Source: DAHVFK01 sp035310985 (lineage in GTDB: Bacteria > Pseudomonadota > Gammaproteobacteria > Burkholderiales > SG8-39). From it: a stretch of 55,468 bases of DNA. Of this stretch, positions 23,511 to 32,251 are shown in pieces (positions within the stretch are counted from its first letter, which is position 1; every line of letters starts with the position of its first letter). A program made the translations under genes and the position numbers. The notes beneath the pieces are model-generated. The model was not told the DNA's origin and ran no database searches. It worked only from the letters and a program-made list of their open reading frames with translations. Location of the stretch: NCBI GenBank assembly GCA_035310985.1, contig DATGDH010000040.1, positions 1-55,468 on the forward strand, in the 5' to 3' direction.

Positions 23511-24446
23511 ATGGCTGCAGCCCAGGGCAAGGTCATTATCACCTGCGCGATCACCGGATCGATTCACACGCCGAGCATGTCGCCGCACCTTCCCGTCGCG
23601 CCGGAGGAAATCGCCGAGGCCGCGGTCGGCGCGGCGCAGGCCGGCGCCGCGATCGTGCACCTGCACGCCAGGAACCCCGATGACGGCCGTCCGACGCAGG
23701 ACCCGGATGTGTTCCTGCAGTTCCTGCCGCTCATCAAGGACAACTCCGACGTGGTGATCAACCTCACCACCGGCGGGGCGCCCACCATGACGGTCGAGGA
23801 GCGGCTGCAGCCCGCGCTCAAGCTCAGGCCCGAGGTCGCTTCGCTCAACATGGGCTCGATGAATTTCGGCCTGTACGAGATGCTCGGACGCTACAAGGAG
23901 TTCGAGCACGACTGGGAGAAGCCCTACCTCGCCGAGAGCGACGACCGCATCTTCAAGAACACCTTCAAGGACATCGCGCACATCCTGCGCTCCTGCGCCG
24001 ACAACATGACGCGCTTCGAGATCGAGTGCTACGACATCGGGCATCTCTACACCGCGGCGCATTTCCTCGACCGCGGGCTGCTCAAGCCGCCGCTGTTCAT
24101 CCAGTCGGTGTTCGGCATCCGCGGCGGTCTTGGCGCGCATGCGGAGGACGTGCTGCACATGAAGCGCACCGCGGACCGCCTGTTCGGCCACGCGTACCTG
24201 TGGTCGGTGCTCGGTGCCGGCCGCAACCAGATGCACATCGCGGCGCTCTCGGCGGTGATGGGCGGCAACGTGCGCGTCGGGCTGGAGGACAGCCTGTGGA
24301 TCGGCAAGGGCCAGCTCGCGCGCTCGAACGCCGAGCAGGTGCTGAAGGTGCGCCGCATCCTCGAGGAGCTGGGGCTCGCCGTCGCCGCGCCCGATGACGC
24401 GCGCCAGATGCTCAAGCTGAAAGGCGGCAACAACGTCCATTTCTAG
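23511..24446 (+). CDS. BKACE (DUF849) beta-keto acid cleavage enzyme
   Basis: The 311-aa product belongs to the BKACE family, zinc enzymes that condense a beta-keto acid with acetyl-CoA and split it into acetoacetate and a new CoA ester. The metal ligands His50 and His52 (IVHLHARNP) and the later Glu in RVGLEDSLW are present, as are the LTTGG and LNMGSMNFG strands. The family has many substrate subtypes; which one is not readable here. The start ATG 23511 has GGAGGATAAG upstream. It heads a co-directional run with a transporter, dehydrogenase and phosphatase. Confidence 0.9.
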   Translation: MAAAQGKVIITCAITGSIHTPSMSPHLPVAPEEIAEAAVGAAQAGAAIVHLHARNPDDGRPTQDPDVFLQFLPLIKDNSDVVINLTTGGAPTMTVEERLQPALKLRPEVASLNMGSMNFGLYEMLGRYKEFEHDWEKPYLAESDDRIFKNTFKDIAHILRSCADNMTRFEIECYDIGHLYTAAHFLDRGLLKPPLFIQSVFGIRGGLGAHAEDVLHMKRTADRLFGHAYLWSVLGAGRNQMHIAALSAVMGGNVRVGLEDSLWIGKGQLARSNAEQVLKVRRILEELGLAVAAPDDARQMLKLKGGNNVHF

Positions 24447-24522
24447 CGCCGTCAAGGGCTGGCTGGAGCGCAACGTCCTCGAGCTCGGACGCGAGCTGCG
24501 GCTCTCGTACCTGCCGCCGCTC

Positions 24523-26067
24523 ATGGTGTATGTCGCGGCGGGCATCTCGGGTCTCACCGGCATCGTCGGCACCTTCTTCGTAAAGGAGTACCTGGGACTG
24601 TCGGCGGCGTTCCTCGCCGCGCTCGGCTTCTGGGCCGGCATCCCCTGGGCGCTCAAGATGCCGGTGGGGCATTTGGTCGACCTCATCTGGCGCTGGAAGG
24701 CGTGGCTGGTGTACTTCGGCGCGGCGCTGATCGCCGCGAGCCTGCTGATCATGGTCGCGCTGATCGAGCACACCGCGGCGATGCGCGCGGTAATGCCGGT
24801 GGCGCACTGGTACGTGCTCGCCGCGCTGCTCGCGCCGACGGGCTACATGGTGCAGGACGCGGTCGCCGACGCGATGACGGTCGAAGCGGTGCCGCGCGTA
24901 GACGCCGCCGGCCGGCCCTACGCAGCCGAGCAGCGCAAGCTGATGCACACCACCATGCAAACGCTCGGCCGCGTCGCGATCATCGGCGGCAGCGTGCTGG
25001 TGGCGTTCGCCAACGTGCTGCTGTTCAAAGGGGCCGACGCCCTGCCGCAGGCCGCCAAGGCGGCGCTATACGCAGACATCTACGAGCTCGCGCTCGTCAT
25101 CCCCGCGGTCTCGCTCGCCGGCGTGATTCTGGCGTCCGCGTTGCGGCGCAGGCAGCGGGCGCGCCTGCGCGCCCAGGGCTTCGCCGAGGCCGAGATCGAG
25201 CATCTGCTCGCGGTGCACGGCGAGCAGAAGACCGCGCCCAATTGGTGGGTGCTCGGCGGCAGCCTCGCGTTCGTGATCGTGACGGTCGCCGTGGGGCTGT
25301 CGGATCTGCGCTTCGGCCAGGAGCTCATCTTCGCGGGCTCGCTCGGCGTGCTGCTCTTCCTGCTCTGGCGGCTGGCGCGGGAGCTCGAGCCCGCGGCGCG
25401 CGAGGTGCTGGTCGCCACCGCCCTGGTGCTGTTCGTCTACCGCGCGGTGCCGGGGCCGGGCGCCGGCGCGATCTGGTGGGAGATCGACGTGCTCAGGTTC
25501 GACCAGGCGTTCATCGCCAAGCTGTCGCTCATCGCCTCCGCGCTCACGCTCGCCGGGATGTTCGTCTTCCGCCGTTACATGGCCGAGAAGTCGATCGCAC
25601 AGATCATCGTCATGCTGACCTTCGCCGGCACAGCGCTCGGCCTGCCGTACGTCGGCATGTTCTACGGCCTGCACCACTGGACCGAGGCGCTCACCGGCGG
25701 GGTGGTCGACGCGCGCTTCATCGCGCTGGTGGACACCGCGCTCGAGTCGCCGCTCGGCCAGATCGCCATGATCCCGATGCTCGCCTGGATCGCCAACAGC
25801 GCGCCGCCGCAGCTGAAGGCGACCTACTTCGCGGTGATGGCCTCGTTCACCAACCTCGCCCTCTCGGCTGCACAGCTCGGCACCGAGTACCTCAACCGGA
25901 TCTTCACCGTGACGCGCGAAGTGAAGAACCATGCGACCGGCGCGATCCTGGTGCGCGCCGACTACCACGAGGTGGGCGAGCTGCTGGTGAGCGCCACGCT
26001 GATCGGCCTGCTGCTTCCGCTCGCGGCGGTGGGAATCGTTAAACTGTTCAGCTTGCGCACCGCCTAG
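24523..26067 (+). CDS. Multi-pass transporter, BT1/MFS-like
   Basis: The product (514 aa from ATG 24523) has about 12 hydrophobic segments and a first pair (MVYVAAGISGLTGIVGTFFVKEYLG ... WAGIPWALKMPVGHLVDLIW) like folate-biopterin (BT1)/MFS carriers. The frame is open back to 24421, just behind the BKACE stop, and the extra residues (LERNVLELGRELRLSYLPP) look like a genuine cytosolic lead-in, but no ATG, GTG or TTG lies there; CTG 24463 is possible. It probably moves the acid used by the neighbouring enzymes (inference). Confidence 0.78.
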   Translation: MVYVAAGISGLTGIVGTFFVKEYLGLSAAFLAALGFWAGIPWALKMPVGHLVDLIWRWKAWLVYFGAALIAASLLIMVALIEHTAAMRAVMPVAHWYVLAALLAPTGYMVQDAVADAMTVEAVPRVDAAGRPYAAEQRKLMHTTMQTLGRVAIIGGSVLVAFANVLLFKGADALPQAAKAALYADIYELALVIPAVSLAGVILASALRRRQRARLRAQGFAEAEIEHLLAVHGEQKTAPNWWVLGGSLAFVIVTVAVGLSDLRFGQELIFAGSLGVLLFLLWRLARELEPAAREVLVATALVLFVYRAVPGPGAGAIWWEIDVLRFDQAFIAKLSLIASALTLAGMFVFRRYMAEKSIAQIIVMLTFAGTALGLPYVGMFYGLHHWTEALTGGVVDARFIALVDTALESPLGQIAMIPMLAWIANSAPPQLKATYFAVMASFTNLALSAAQLGTEYLNRIFTVTREVKNHATGAILVRADYHEVGELLVSATLIGLLLPLAAVGIVKLFSLRTA

Positions 26068-26076
26068 GCTCACCGC

Positions 26077-27054
26077 GTGAAGCTCGCCGTTCTCGACGAC
26101 TACCAGCACGTCGCGCTCGCCTCGGCCGATTGGGAGCGGCTGCGCCGCCGCGGCGTCGAGGTCGCCGTGTTCCACGCGCCCTTCGCTTCCGCCGGGCAGG
26201 CGGCCGCGGCGCTCGCGCCGTTCGACATCGTGTGCCTGATGCGCGAGCGCACGCCGTTTCCGCGCGCGCTCGTCGAGCGGCTGCCGCAACTGAAGCTCGT
26301 GACGCTCACCGGCGTGCGCTCGCCGAGCCTGGACGCGCACGCCTGCGCCGAGCGCGGCATCCCGGTGAGCCACACGCGCCCCGGCACGGGAGGCGCTTCG
26401 ACCTCCGAGCTCACCTGGGGGCTGATCCTCGCCGCGGCGCGCGACCTCGCGAAGGCGGAGCGCGGCATGCGCGCGGGCCGCTGGCAGGAAGGGCTCGCCG
26501 GCGGCATCGCCCTGGAGGGCAGGCGCCTGGGGCTCATCGGCCTGGGCAAGCTCGGGAGCCGCGTGGCGCGCGTCGGCTCCGCCTTCGGCATGGACGTGGT
26601 CGCCTGGAGCGAGAACCTCACCGCCGAGCGCGCGATCGCCTCAGGCGCCCTGCACGTGCCGAAGGACGAGCTGCTCGCTACGTCGGACGTGATCAGCATC
26701 CACCTGGTGCTAGCCGAGCGCACGCGCGGGCTGCTCGGCGCTGCGGAGCTGGCGAAGATGAAGCAGGGCGCGATCCTGGTGAACACCTCGCGCGGGCCGA
26801 TCGTCGACGAGGGCGCGCTGCTCGAGGCGCTCGCGTCCGGGCGGCTCGCGCACGCCGCGCTCGACGTGTACGATCGCGAGCCGCTGCCCGCGGACCATCC
26901 GTTGCGCCGGCTCGAGAACGTCACGCTCAGCCCGCATCTGGGCTACGTCACGCAGGAAAACTTCCGCATGTACTACGAGGATACGGTCGAGAACGTCGAA
27001 GCCTGGCTGGACGGCAAGCCCATCCGCCTGCTCAATCCCGAGGCGCTCAAATGA
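26077..27054 (+). CDS. D-2-hydroxyacid dehydrogenase family protein
   Basis: This 325-aa NAD(P)-dependent oxidoreductase has the Rossmann motif GLIGLGKLGSRVA and the catalytic triad Arg (VNTSRGPIVDE), Glu (YDREPLP) and His (SPHLGYVT). It should interconvert a 2-hydroxyacid and a 2-oxoacid. The GTG start at 26077 lies 9 bp after the transporter stop, and the stop overlaps the phosphatase start (ATGA), placing it in the BKACE operon. The substrate is unknown. Confidence 0.9.
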   Translation: MKLAVLDDYQHVALASADWERLRRRGVEVAVFHAPFASAGQAAAALAPFDIVCLMRERTPFPRALVERLPQLKLVTLTGVRSPSLDAHACAERGIPVSHTRPGTGGASTSELTWGLILAAARDLAKAERGMRAGRWQEGLAGGIALEGRRLGLIGLGKLGSRVARVGSAFGMDVVAWSENLTAERAIASGALHVPKDELLATSDVISIHLVLAERTRGLLGAAELAKMKQGAILVNTSRGPIVDEGALLEALASGRLAHAALDVYDREPLPADHPLRRLENVTLSPHLGYVTQENFRMYYEDTVENVEAWLDGKPIRLLNPEALK

Positions 27055-27686
27055 GCGTGACGCGGCTGTGCCTGGTGCGTCACGGCGAGACCGCGTGGAA
27101 CGCAGAGGGGCGCGTGCAGGGGCAGCTCGACGTGCCGCTGAACGCTACCGGGCTCGCGCAGGCGCGCGCGGTGGCGGCGGTGCTGGCGGGCGAATCGTTC
27201 AGCGCCATCTACGCGAGCGACCTCCTGCGCGTGCGCCAGACGGCCGAGCCCTCGGCCACGCGCCTGGGGCTCCGTGTGCGCCTGGACGCGGCGCTGCGCG
27301 AGCGGCACTATGGCATGTTCGAGCGCCTCACCTACGTCGAGGCGAAAGAGCGCCATCCCGCGGAGTACGCGCGCTTCCGCGACAAAGATCCGGAATTCGA
27401 TTTCGTGACCGGCGAGAGCCTCAAGGCCTTCGCCGCGCGCGCGCTCGGCTGCGTCGTGCAGCTCGCCGCGCGCCACGCGGGCGAGAGCATCCTCGTCTTC
27501 ACGCACGGCGGAGTGCTCGAGATCGTGTACCGCCACGCCACCGGGCGCGGCCTCTCTTCGCCGCGCGACTTCGAGATCCCGAACGCCGCGCTGAACCGCG
27601 TCGAGGCGGCGGGTGAAGCTTGGCGCGTTGCGCTGTGGGCCGACGTGTCGCACCTGGAGCGGGCGCTGGACGACCTTGCGGGCTGA
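27051..27686 (+). CDS. Histidine phosphatase (phosphoglycerate-mutase-like)
   Basis: The 211-aa product has the branch-1 histidine phosphatase RHGE motif (LCLVRHGETAWN, catalytic His), the second-shell LRERHYGMFE, and FTHGGVLE. Cofactor-independent small-molecule phosphatases such as GpmB/CobC look the same; a true mutase is unlikely for this length and motif set. It overlaps the upstream dehydrogenase by 4 bp and ends the run of five co-directional genes. Confidence 0.9.
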   Translation: MSVTRLCLVRHGETAWNAEGRVQGQLDVPLNATGLAQARAVAAVLAGESFSAIYASDLLRVRQTAEPSATRLGLRVRLDAALRERHYGMFERLTYVEAKERHPAEYARFRDKDPEFDFVTGESLKAFAARALGCVVQLAARHAGESILVFTHGGVLEIVYRHATGRGLSSPRDFEIPNAALNRVEAAGEAWRVALWADVSHLERALDDLAG

Positions 27687-27727
27687 CCGGCGCGCATCGG
27701 TTACACTGCGCGCTCGCGTCGCCAATA

Positions 27728-29095
27728 ATGACTAGAACCGCCGCTCTCGCAGTTCTCCTCGCGCTCGTCACGACCCCGGCCGCGGCCACCAGCGACCCGC
27801 TGGTGGGCCTGCTCGAAGGCGAGGGCAGCGCGGGCCTCGGCGCCGCGGTGCGCATCGAGCCCTCGATGTACAAGGACGCCGGCGTGCGCTACGACCTGCT
27901 GCCGCTCCTCTTGTACGAGAGCAAGTACGTCTACCTGCACGGCTACAGGATGGGACTCAAGCTCTACGACACGCCCGAGCAGCTGGTCGACGTCTTCGTC
28001 TCGCACCGCTTCGAAGGCTTCCCGTACGACAAGCTGCCCGCGAGCCTCGAGGGCATGGCGGGGCGCGACACCGGCACCGATTTCGGGCTGAGCTTCGAGC
28101 GGCGCGGCGCGTGGGGCGCGGCGTTCGTCGAGCTCTTGCACGATGTCTCGGGCGCCTCGAGCGGCAGCGAGGCGCGCCTGGGCTACTTCTACGAGCGCAG
28201 GCGCGGCCCCTGGCGGCTGCGACCCTATGCGACGGTCTCCTGGCGCGACGCCACCCTGAACGACTACTACTACGGCGTGCTGCCGGGCGAGGCAACCGCG
28301 ACGCGCCCCGCATACGAGCCGGGCAGCGGCGTGAATCTCGACTTCGGCGTGTATGCCGACTACCACCTCACCGAGCGTTGGCGTCTGCTCGGCGGCCTTT
28401 CGCTCACGCAATGGTCGAAGGGTGTCGCGGACAGCCCGATCGTCTCGGGCGGCACGCAGCTGAAAGCCCTCGCGGGCTTCGCCTACGATTTCTCGCCCGA
28501 GAAGGGCGCCTGGAAGGAAAAGGGCCGGCCGCTCGATGTGAAGCTCATGTACGGCAAGTCGACCGACTGCAACCTGCTGCCGGTCATGGCCCTGCAGTGC
28601 ACCTCCACCTCGACCGTAGACAACACGCGCATCGCCGGCGTCGAGCTTGGCCGGCCGTTTCTCGAGCGCATGCACGGCTGGCCGGTGGACATCGTCGGCA
28701 ACGCGGGCGCGATCTACCACGACGAGAACGGCCTGCAACAGAATTCCTGGGCTGTGCACGCCGACATGAAGGCCTTCTACTACGGCTTTCCCTGGGACGC
28801 GCACGTGCGCACGCGCCTGGGCTTCGGCTTCGGCCTGTCGTACGCGTTCCGGGTGCCCTACGTCGAAGCGCGCGACCAGGCCGAGCGCGGGCGCGTCACC
28901 TCGAAGCTTCTCGTCTACCTCGATCCGACGATCGACGTCAGCGTCGGCGACCTGTTCGGCTCGCACAAGCTGCACGACACCTACTTCGGCGTCGGCGCCT
29001 CGCACCGTTCGGGCATCTTCGGCAGCTCGCAGCTGCTCGGCAACGTCGACGGCGGCTCGAACTACATCTACACCTACGTGCAGTGGAGGATGTAG
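27728..29095 (+). CDS. MipA/OmpV-family outer-membrane protein, double length
   Basis: The 455-aa product has a signal peptide (ending PAAA), then alternating beta-strands rich in aromatic residues and a terminal aromatic-containing strand (YIYTYVQWRM) as in outer-membrane barrels. The first half resembles MipA/OmpV (LLPLLLYESKYVYLHGYRMGLKLYDT, FVSHRFEGFPYDKL). The second half (VDIVGNAGAIYHDENGLQQNSWAVHADMKAF to the end) adds another beta-rich domain, making it nearly twice the usual length. Function unknown. It overlaps the convergent hydrolase by 22 bp. Confidence 0.78.
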   Translation: MTRTAALAVLLALVTTPAAATSDPLVGLLEGEGSAGLGAAVRIEPSMYKDAGVRYDLLPLLLYESKYVYLHGYRMGLKLYDTPEQLVDVFVSHRFEGFPYDKLPASLEGMAGRDTGTDFGLSFERRGAWGAAFVELLHDVSGASSGSEARLGYFYERRRGPWRLRPYATVSWRDATLNDYYYGVLPGEATATRPAYEPGSGVNLDFGVYADYHLTERWRLLGGLSLTQWSKGVADSPIVSGGTQLKALAGFAYDFSPEKGAWKEKGRPLDVKLMYGKSTDCNLLPVMALQCTSTSTVDNTRIAGVELGRPFLERMHGWPVDIVGNAGAIYHDENGLQQNSWAVHADMKAFYYGFPWDAHVRTRLGFGFGLSYAFRVPYVEARDQAERGRVTSKLLVYLDPTIDVSVGDLFGSHKLHDTYFGVGASHRSGIFGSSQLLGNVDGGSNYIYTYVQWRM

Positions 29096-29877
29096 TCGAG
29101 CACTGCCTGGTTGAAGCGCTCGGGATACTCGAGCTGCGGCAGGTGCCCGCAGTCGGGAAACACCTCCAGCGTGGCGCGGCGGGCGGCGGCCGCCAGCCGC
29201 TTTGCATTCGTCTCGGGTGGCGTCCGGCGGTCCGCGCTGCCGACGATCACGAGTACCGGGCAGTCGAGGCCACGTATCATTGACGCGCCGTCGCTGTTGC
29301 CCAGGACGTGCGTCGCCTGCGCGTAGCCGGCCACGTTCAGGCTCTCGCCCGAGTCGCGCAGCTGGCGGAGCACCTCTTCTCCCGTGCCGGGCGCTACCAG
29401 CTCCTGGGCGTCCTGCTCTCGCATCGCCTGCGGTCCGAGCGAGCGCATGCGTGCGATGCGCTCGGCGATGCGCCGCGCCCGCTCGTCAGGCGGCTGCGTG
29501 CCCCAGCCCGCGGTCGGGCCGCCGAGCACCATGGCGCGCACCCGCTGCGGGTACACGCCTGCGAAGGCGAGCGCGATCAGCGTCCCCCAAGAGCTTGTGA
29601 CGAGGACGGATTTCGCTACACCCAGCGCGTCGAGCCAGCCGCCGAGCGCGCGCGCATAGTCGCCGGCCTCCGGCACTTCGGGAGCGAGCGGCGCGCTATC
29701 GGCATAGCCCGGCGCGTCCCAGGCGAGCACGCGATGGCGCGAGCCGAGCGGGCCGAACTGCCCTCGCCACACGGCGGACGTCGAGCCGATGCCGTGCAGC
29801 AGCACGAGCGCCGGCGCGTCGCGCGGGCCCGATTCGCGGTAGCCGATGCCGGCTGCAAATTGCAGTGACGGGAGCAT
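29074..29877 (-). CDS. Alpha/beta hydrolase
   Basis: The 267-aa protein has the alpha/beta-hydrolase oxyanion strand LVLLHGIGSTSAVWRGQ, the nucleophile elbow VTSSWGTL (Ser in a Ser-x-Ser-x-Gly variant), the acid in VGSADRRTP and His in DCGHLPQLEYP. It could be an esterase, lactonase or C-C hydrolase. ATG 29877 is fixed by an ideal AGGAGG six bases upstream. It lies 14 bp after the Nramp gene and is third in the srkA operon. Confidence 0.88.
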   Translation of the reverse strand: MLPSLQFAAGIGYRESGPRDAPALVLLHGIGSTSAVWRGQFGPLGSRHRVLAWDAPGYADSAPLAPEVPEAGDYARALGGWLDALGVAKSVLVTSSWGTLIALAFAGVYPQRVRAMVLGGPTAGWGTQPPDERARRIAERIARMRSLGPQAMREQDAQELVAPGTGEEVLRQLRDSGESLNVAGYAQATHVLGNSDGASMIRGLDCPVLVIVGSADRRTPPETNAKRLAAAARRATLEVFPDCGHLPQLEYPERFNQAVLDYILHCT

Positions 29878-29891
29878 GCGCACCTCCTGGA

Positions 29892-31151
29892 TCATGCGTA
29901 GGACGTATAGAGCAGCAGAATGACCATCGCGCCCATGGTGCAGGTGGCGAACCAGCCCAGTCGCTTCAGCCGCCGGCTGACCACGAACGGGCCCATCGCC
30001 TCGCGGCGCGAGGCGAGCAGCATCATGACGACCATGATCGGCAAGGCGACGATCCCGTTTATCACGGCGCTCCAGAACAGCGCCTTGATCGGGTCGATCG
30101 GCGCGAAGTCGATGACTGCGCCGATCACGATCGCCGCGACGATGATCGCGTAGAAGCCGCGGGCCTCCAGCGGCTTGAGGGTGAGCCCGCTGCGCCATTG
30201 CAGCGTCTCGGCCACGGCGTACGCGGCCGAGCCGGCGAGCACCGGGATCGCGAGCATCCCCGTACCGATGATGCCGGCGGCGAACAGCACGAAGGCGAAA
30301 TCGCCTGCGATCGGGCGCAGCGCGGCGGCCGCCTGGCTCGCGCTGTCGATCTCGGTGACGCCGGCGCGGTGCAGGGTGACGGCGGTGGTGAGCATGATGA
30401 AGTAGGCCACCACGTTGGAGAATCCCATGCCGAGGTAGGTGTCGACCTTGATGCGGTGCAGCTGTTCGCGCGCGCGTTCGATGGCGAGCGGCCCGAAGTA
30501 GCCCGCCGCATTCTGCTCCTCAACCTCCTGCGACGCCTGCCAAAAGAAGAGATACGGGCTGATGGTGGTGCCGAATACGGCCACCACCACCAGCACGTAG
30601 CCGCGCTCGAGCCTCACGTCCGGCCACAGCGTGCCGAGTGCCACTTCGCGCCAGGGAATGTGCACCACGAACACCGTGCCCACATAGGCGAACAGCGCGG
30701 TCACCAGCCACTTGAGCAGCGGCGCGTAGCGCGGATAGGGCATCAGCACCTGCAGCGCCGCCGACAGCGCTCCGAACAGCACCACGTAGGCGAAGGTCGA
30801 TCCGCCGATGAGAAGGCGCAGCGCCTCGCCCATCGCGCCGAGGTCGGCGCCGATGTTGATGGTGTTGGCGATCAGGAGCAGCGCGACTAGCGGGTGCAGC
30901 ACCCAGCGCGGGTAGAGGCGCAGAATGTTCGCGGCCACGCCGCGCCCCGTCACCAGGCCGATGCGCGCGCTCACCATCTGGATGCCGACCATTAGCGGAT
31001 AGGTGACCGGCAGCGTCCACAGCGCGCCGAAGCCGAGCTGCGCGCCTGCCTGCGAGTAGGTGCCGATCCCGCTGGGGTCGTCGTCCGCTGCCCCGGTAAT
31101 GAGGCCCGGACCGAGCTTCTTCAGCCACAGGCGCAGGTCGACGGGCCTCAT
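29892..31151 (-). CDS. Nramp-family metal transporter-like protein with divergent metal site
   Basis: The 419-aa protein has about 11 transmembrane helices and the Nramp layout, but the canonical DPGN of helix 1 reads DPSG (ITGAADDDPSGIGTYSQAGAQ) and the MPH of helix 6 reads SPY (FGTTISPYLFFWQ). Mn/Fe selectivity therefore should not be assumed. It overlaps the srkA stop by 4 bp (ATGA) and is followed by a hydrolase, so it is co-expressed with a stress kinase; a role in metal homeostasis under oxidative stress is inferred. Confidence 0.85.
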   Translation of the reverse strand: MRPVDLRLWLKKLGPGLITGAADDDPSGIGTYSQAGAQLGFGALWTLPVTYPLMVGIQMVSARIGLVTGRGVAANILRLYPRWVLHPLVALLLIANTINIGADLGAMGEALRLLIGGSTFAYVVLFGALSAALQVLMPYPRYAPLLKWLVTALFAYVGTVFVVHIPWREVALGTLWPDVRLERGYVLVVVAVFGTTISPYLFFWQASQEVEEQNAAGYFGPLAIERAREQLHRIKVDTYLGMGFSNVVAYFIMLTTAVTLHRAGVTEIDSASQAAAALRPIAGDFAFVLFAAGIIGTGMLAIPVLAGSAAYAVAETLQWRSGLTLKPLEARGFYAIIVAAIVIGAVIDFAPIDPIKALFWSAVINGIVALPIMVVMMLLASRREAMGPFVVSRRLKRLGWFATCTMGAMVILLLYTSYA

Positions 31152-32134
31152 ACGGCGGGCGGCGGCTCGTCCATGAGCGCCACCTGCTCGCGCAATTCAA
31201 GGATCCGGTCCTGCCAGTAGCGCGGCGTGTTGAACCACGGGAAAGCCGCGGGGAACGCCGGGTCCTGCCAGCGGCGCGCGATCCACACCGAGTAGTGCAG
31301 CAGGCGCAGGGTGCGCAGGGCCTCGACGAGGTGCAGCTCGCGCCGCTCGAAAGGGAAGAACTGCTCGTAGCCGTCCAGCACCTGCTTCAGGCTCGCGGCC
31401 ATCGCGCCGCGCTCGCCCGGCAGCAGCATCCACAGGTCCTGCACCGCGGGGCCGCTGCGCGCGTCGTCGAAGTCGACGAAGTGCGGGCCCGCGTCGGTCC
31501 AGAGCACGTTGCCGGCGTGGCAGTCGCCGTGCAGGCGCAGCAGGCGCCGCGCGCCGGCGCGCTCGTAGCAGCGCGCCACGCCCTCCAGCGCCAGCGCCGC
31601 GATGCTGCGCCAGGAGTCGACGAGATCGGGCGGCAGGAAGCCGTGCGCGAGCAGCCAGTCGCGCGGCTCGCGGCCGAAGCTATTGATGTCGAGCGCTGGC
31701 CGCGCGGCGAAGGGGCGCAGCGCGCCGACCGCGTGGATGCGCCCGATGAAGCGCCCGAGCCACTCGAGCGTGGCGCGGTCCTCGAGCTCGGGCGCGCGTC
31801 CGCCGCGGCGCGGGTAGACCGCGAAACGGAATCCGCCGTGCTCGTGCAGCGTGCGGCCGCCGAGCGCGAGCGGCGGAACCGCGGGGATCTCGCGCGCGGC
31901 GAGCTCGAGCACGAACTCGTGCTCCTCGAGGATCTGCGCGTCGCTCCAGCGCTCCGGGCGATAGAACTTGGCGACGACCGGGGGCGCGTCCTCGATGCCG
32001 ACCTGGTAGACGCGGTTCTCGAAGCTGTTCAGCGCGAGTTGGCGCCCGTCGCAGCGCAGGCCTGCGCTCTCGAGCGCGGCGAGCACCGCGTCCGGCGTCA
32101 GCCTTGAGTAGGGATGCGGGTCTTCGCGCAGCAT
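31148..32134 (-). CDS. srkA: Stress response kinase A (YihE/RdoA family)
   Basis: The 328-aa protein kinase-like fold has ATP-binding SFENRVYQVGIED and VAKFYRPERWSDAQILEEH, and the catalytic HGDCHAGNVLW and DFDDARSGP motifs. SrkA is a Ser/Thr kinase that protects cells from envelope and oxidative stress; in E. coli the gene is CpxR-controlled. A CpxR-like TTTAC-N5-GTTTC pair lies 47 bp upstream. It leads an operon with an Nramp-like transporter and a hydrolase. Confidence 0.93.
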   Translation of the reverse strand: MLREDPHPYSRLTPDAVLAALESAGLRCDGRQLALNSFENRVYQVGIEDAPPVVAKFYRPERWSDAQILEEHEFVLELAAREIPAVPPLALGGRTLHEHGGFRFAVYPRRGGRAPELEDRATLEWLGRFIGRIHAVGALRPFAARPALDINSFGREPRDWLLAHGFLPPDLVDSWRSIAALALEGVARCYERAGARRLLRLHGDCHAGNVLWTDAGPHFVDFDDARSGPAVQDLWMLLPGERGAMAASLKQVLDGYEQFFPFERRELHLVEALRTLRLLHYSVWIARRWQDPAFPAAFPWFNTPRYWQDRILELREQVALMDEPPPAV

Positions 32135-32180
32135 GCCGGGATTCTACGGGGGTGGGCGGCGCAAGCGCGGCGAAGGAATT

Positions 32181-32195
32181 GAAACAGTTGGTAAA
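32181..32195 (-). promoter_or_regulatory. Candidate CpxR-like tandem box upstream of srkA
   Basis: In the srkA direction this reads TTTAC-CAACT-GTTTC, 47 bp before the start; CpxR sites are TTTAC-N5-TTTAC on this strand. It has the same geometry as the boxes at 8641, 8682, 16660 and 38504. Confidence 0.45.
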
Positions 32196-32251
32196 TCCGC
32201 TACCGACGCGGGCAGGCGTAAGCGCCAGGCGCCGGCTGCGGCATCGCCGCG

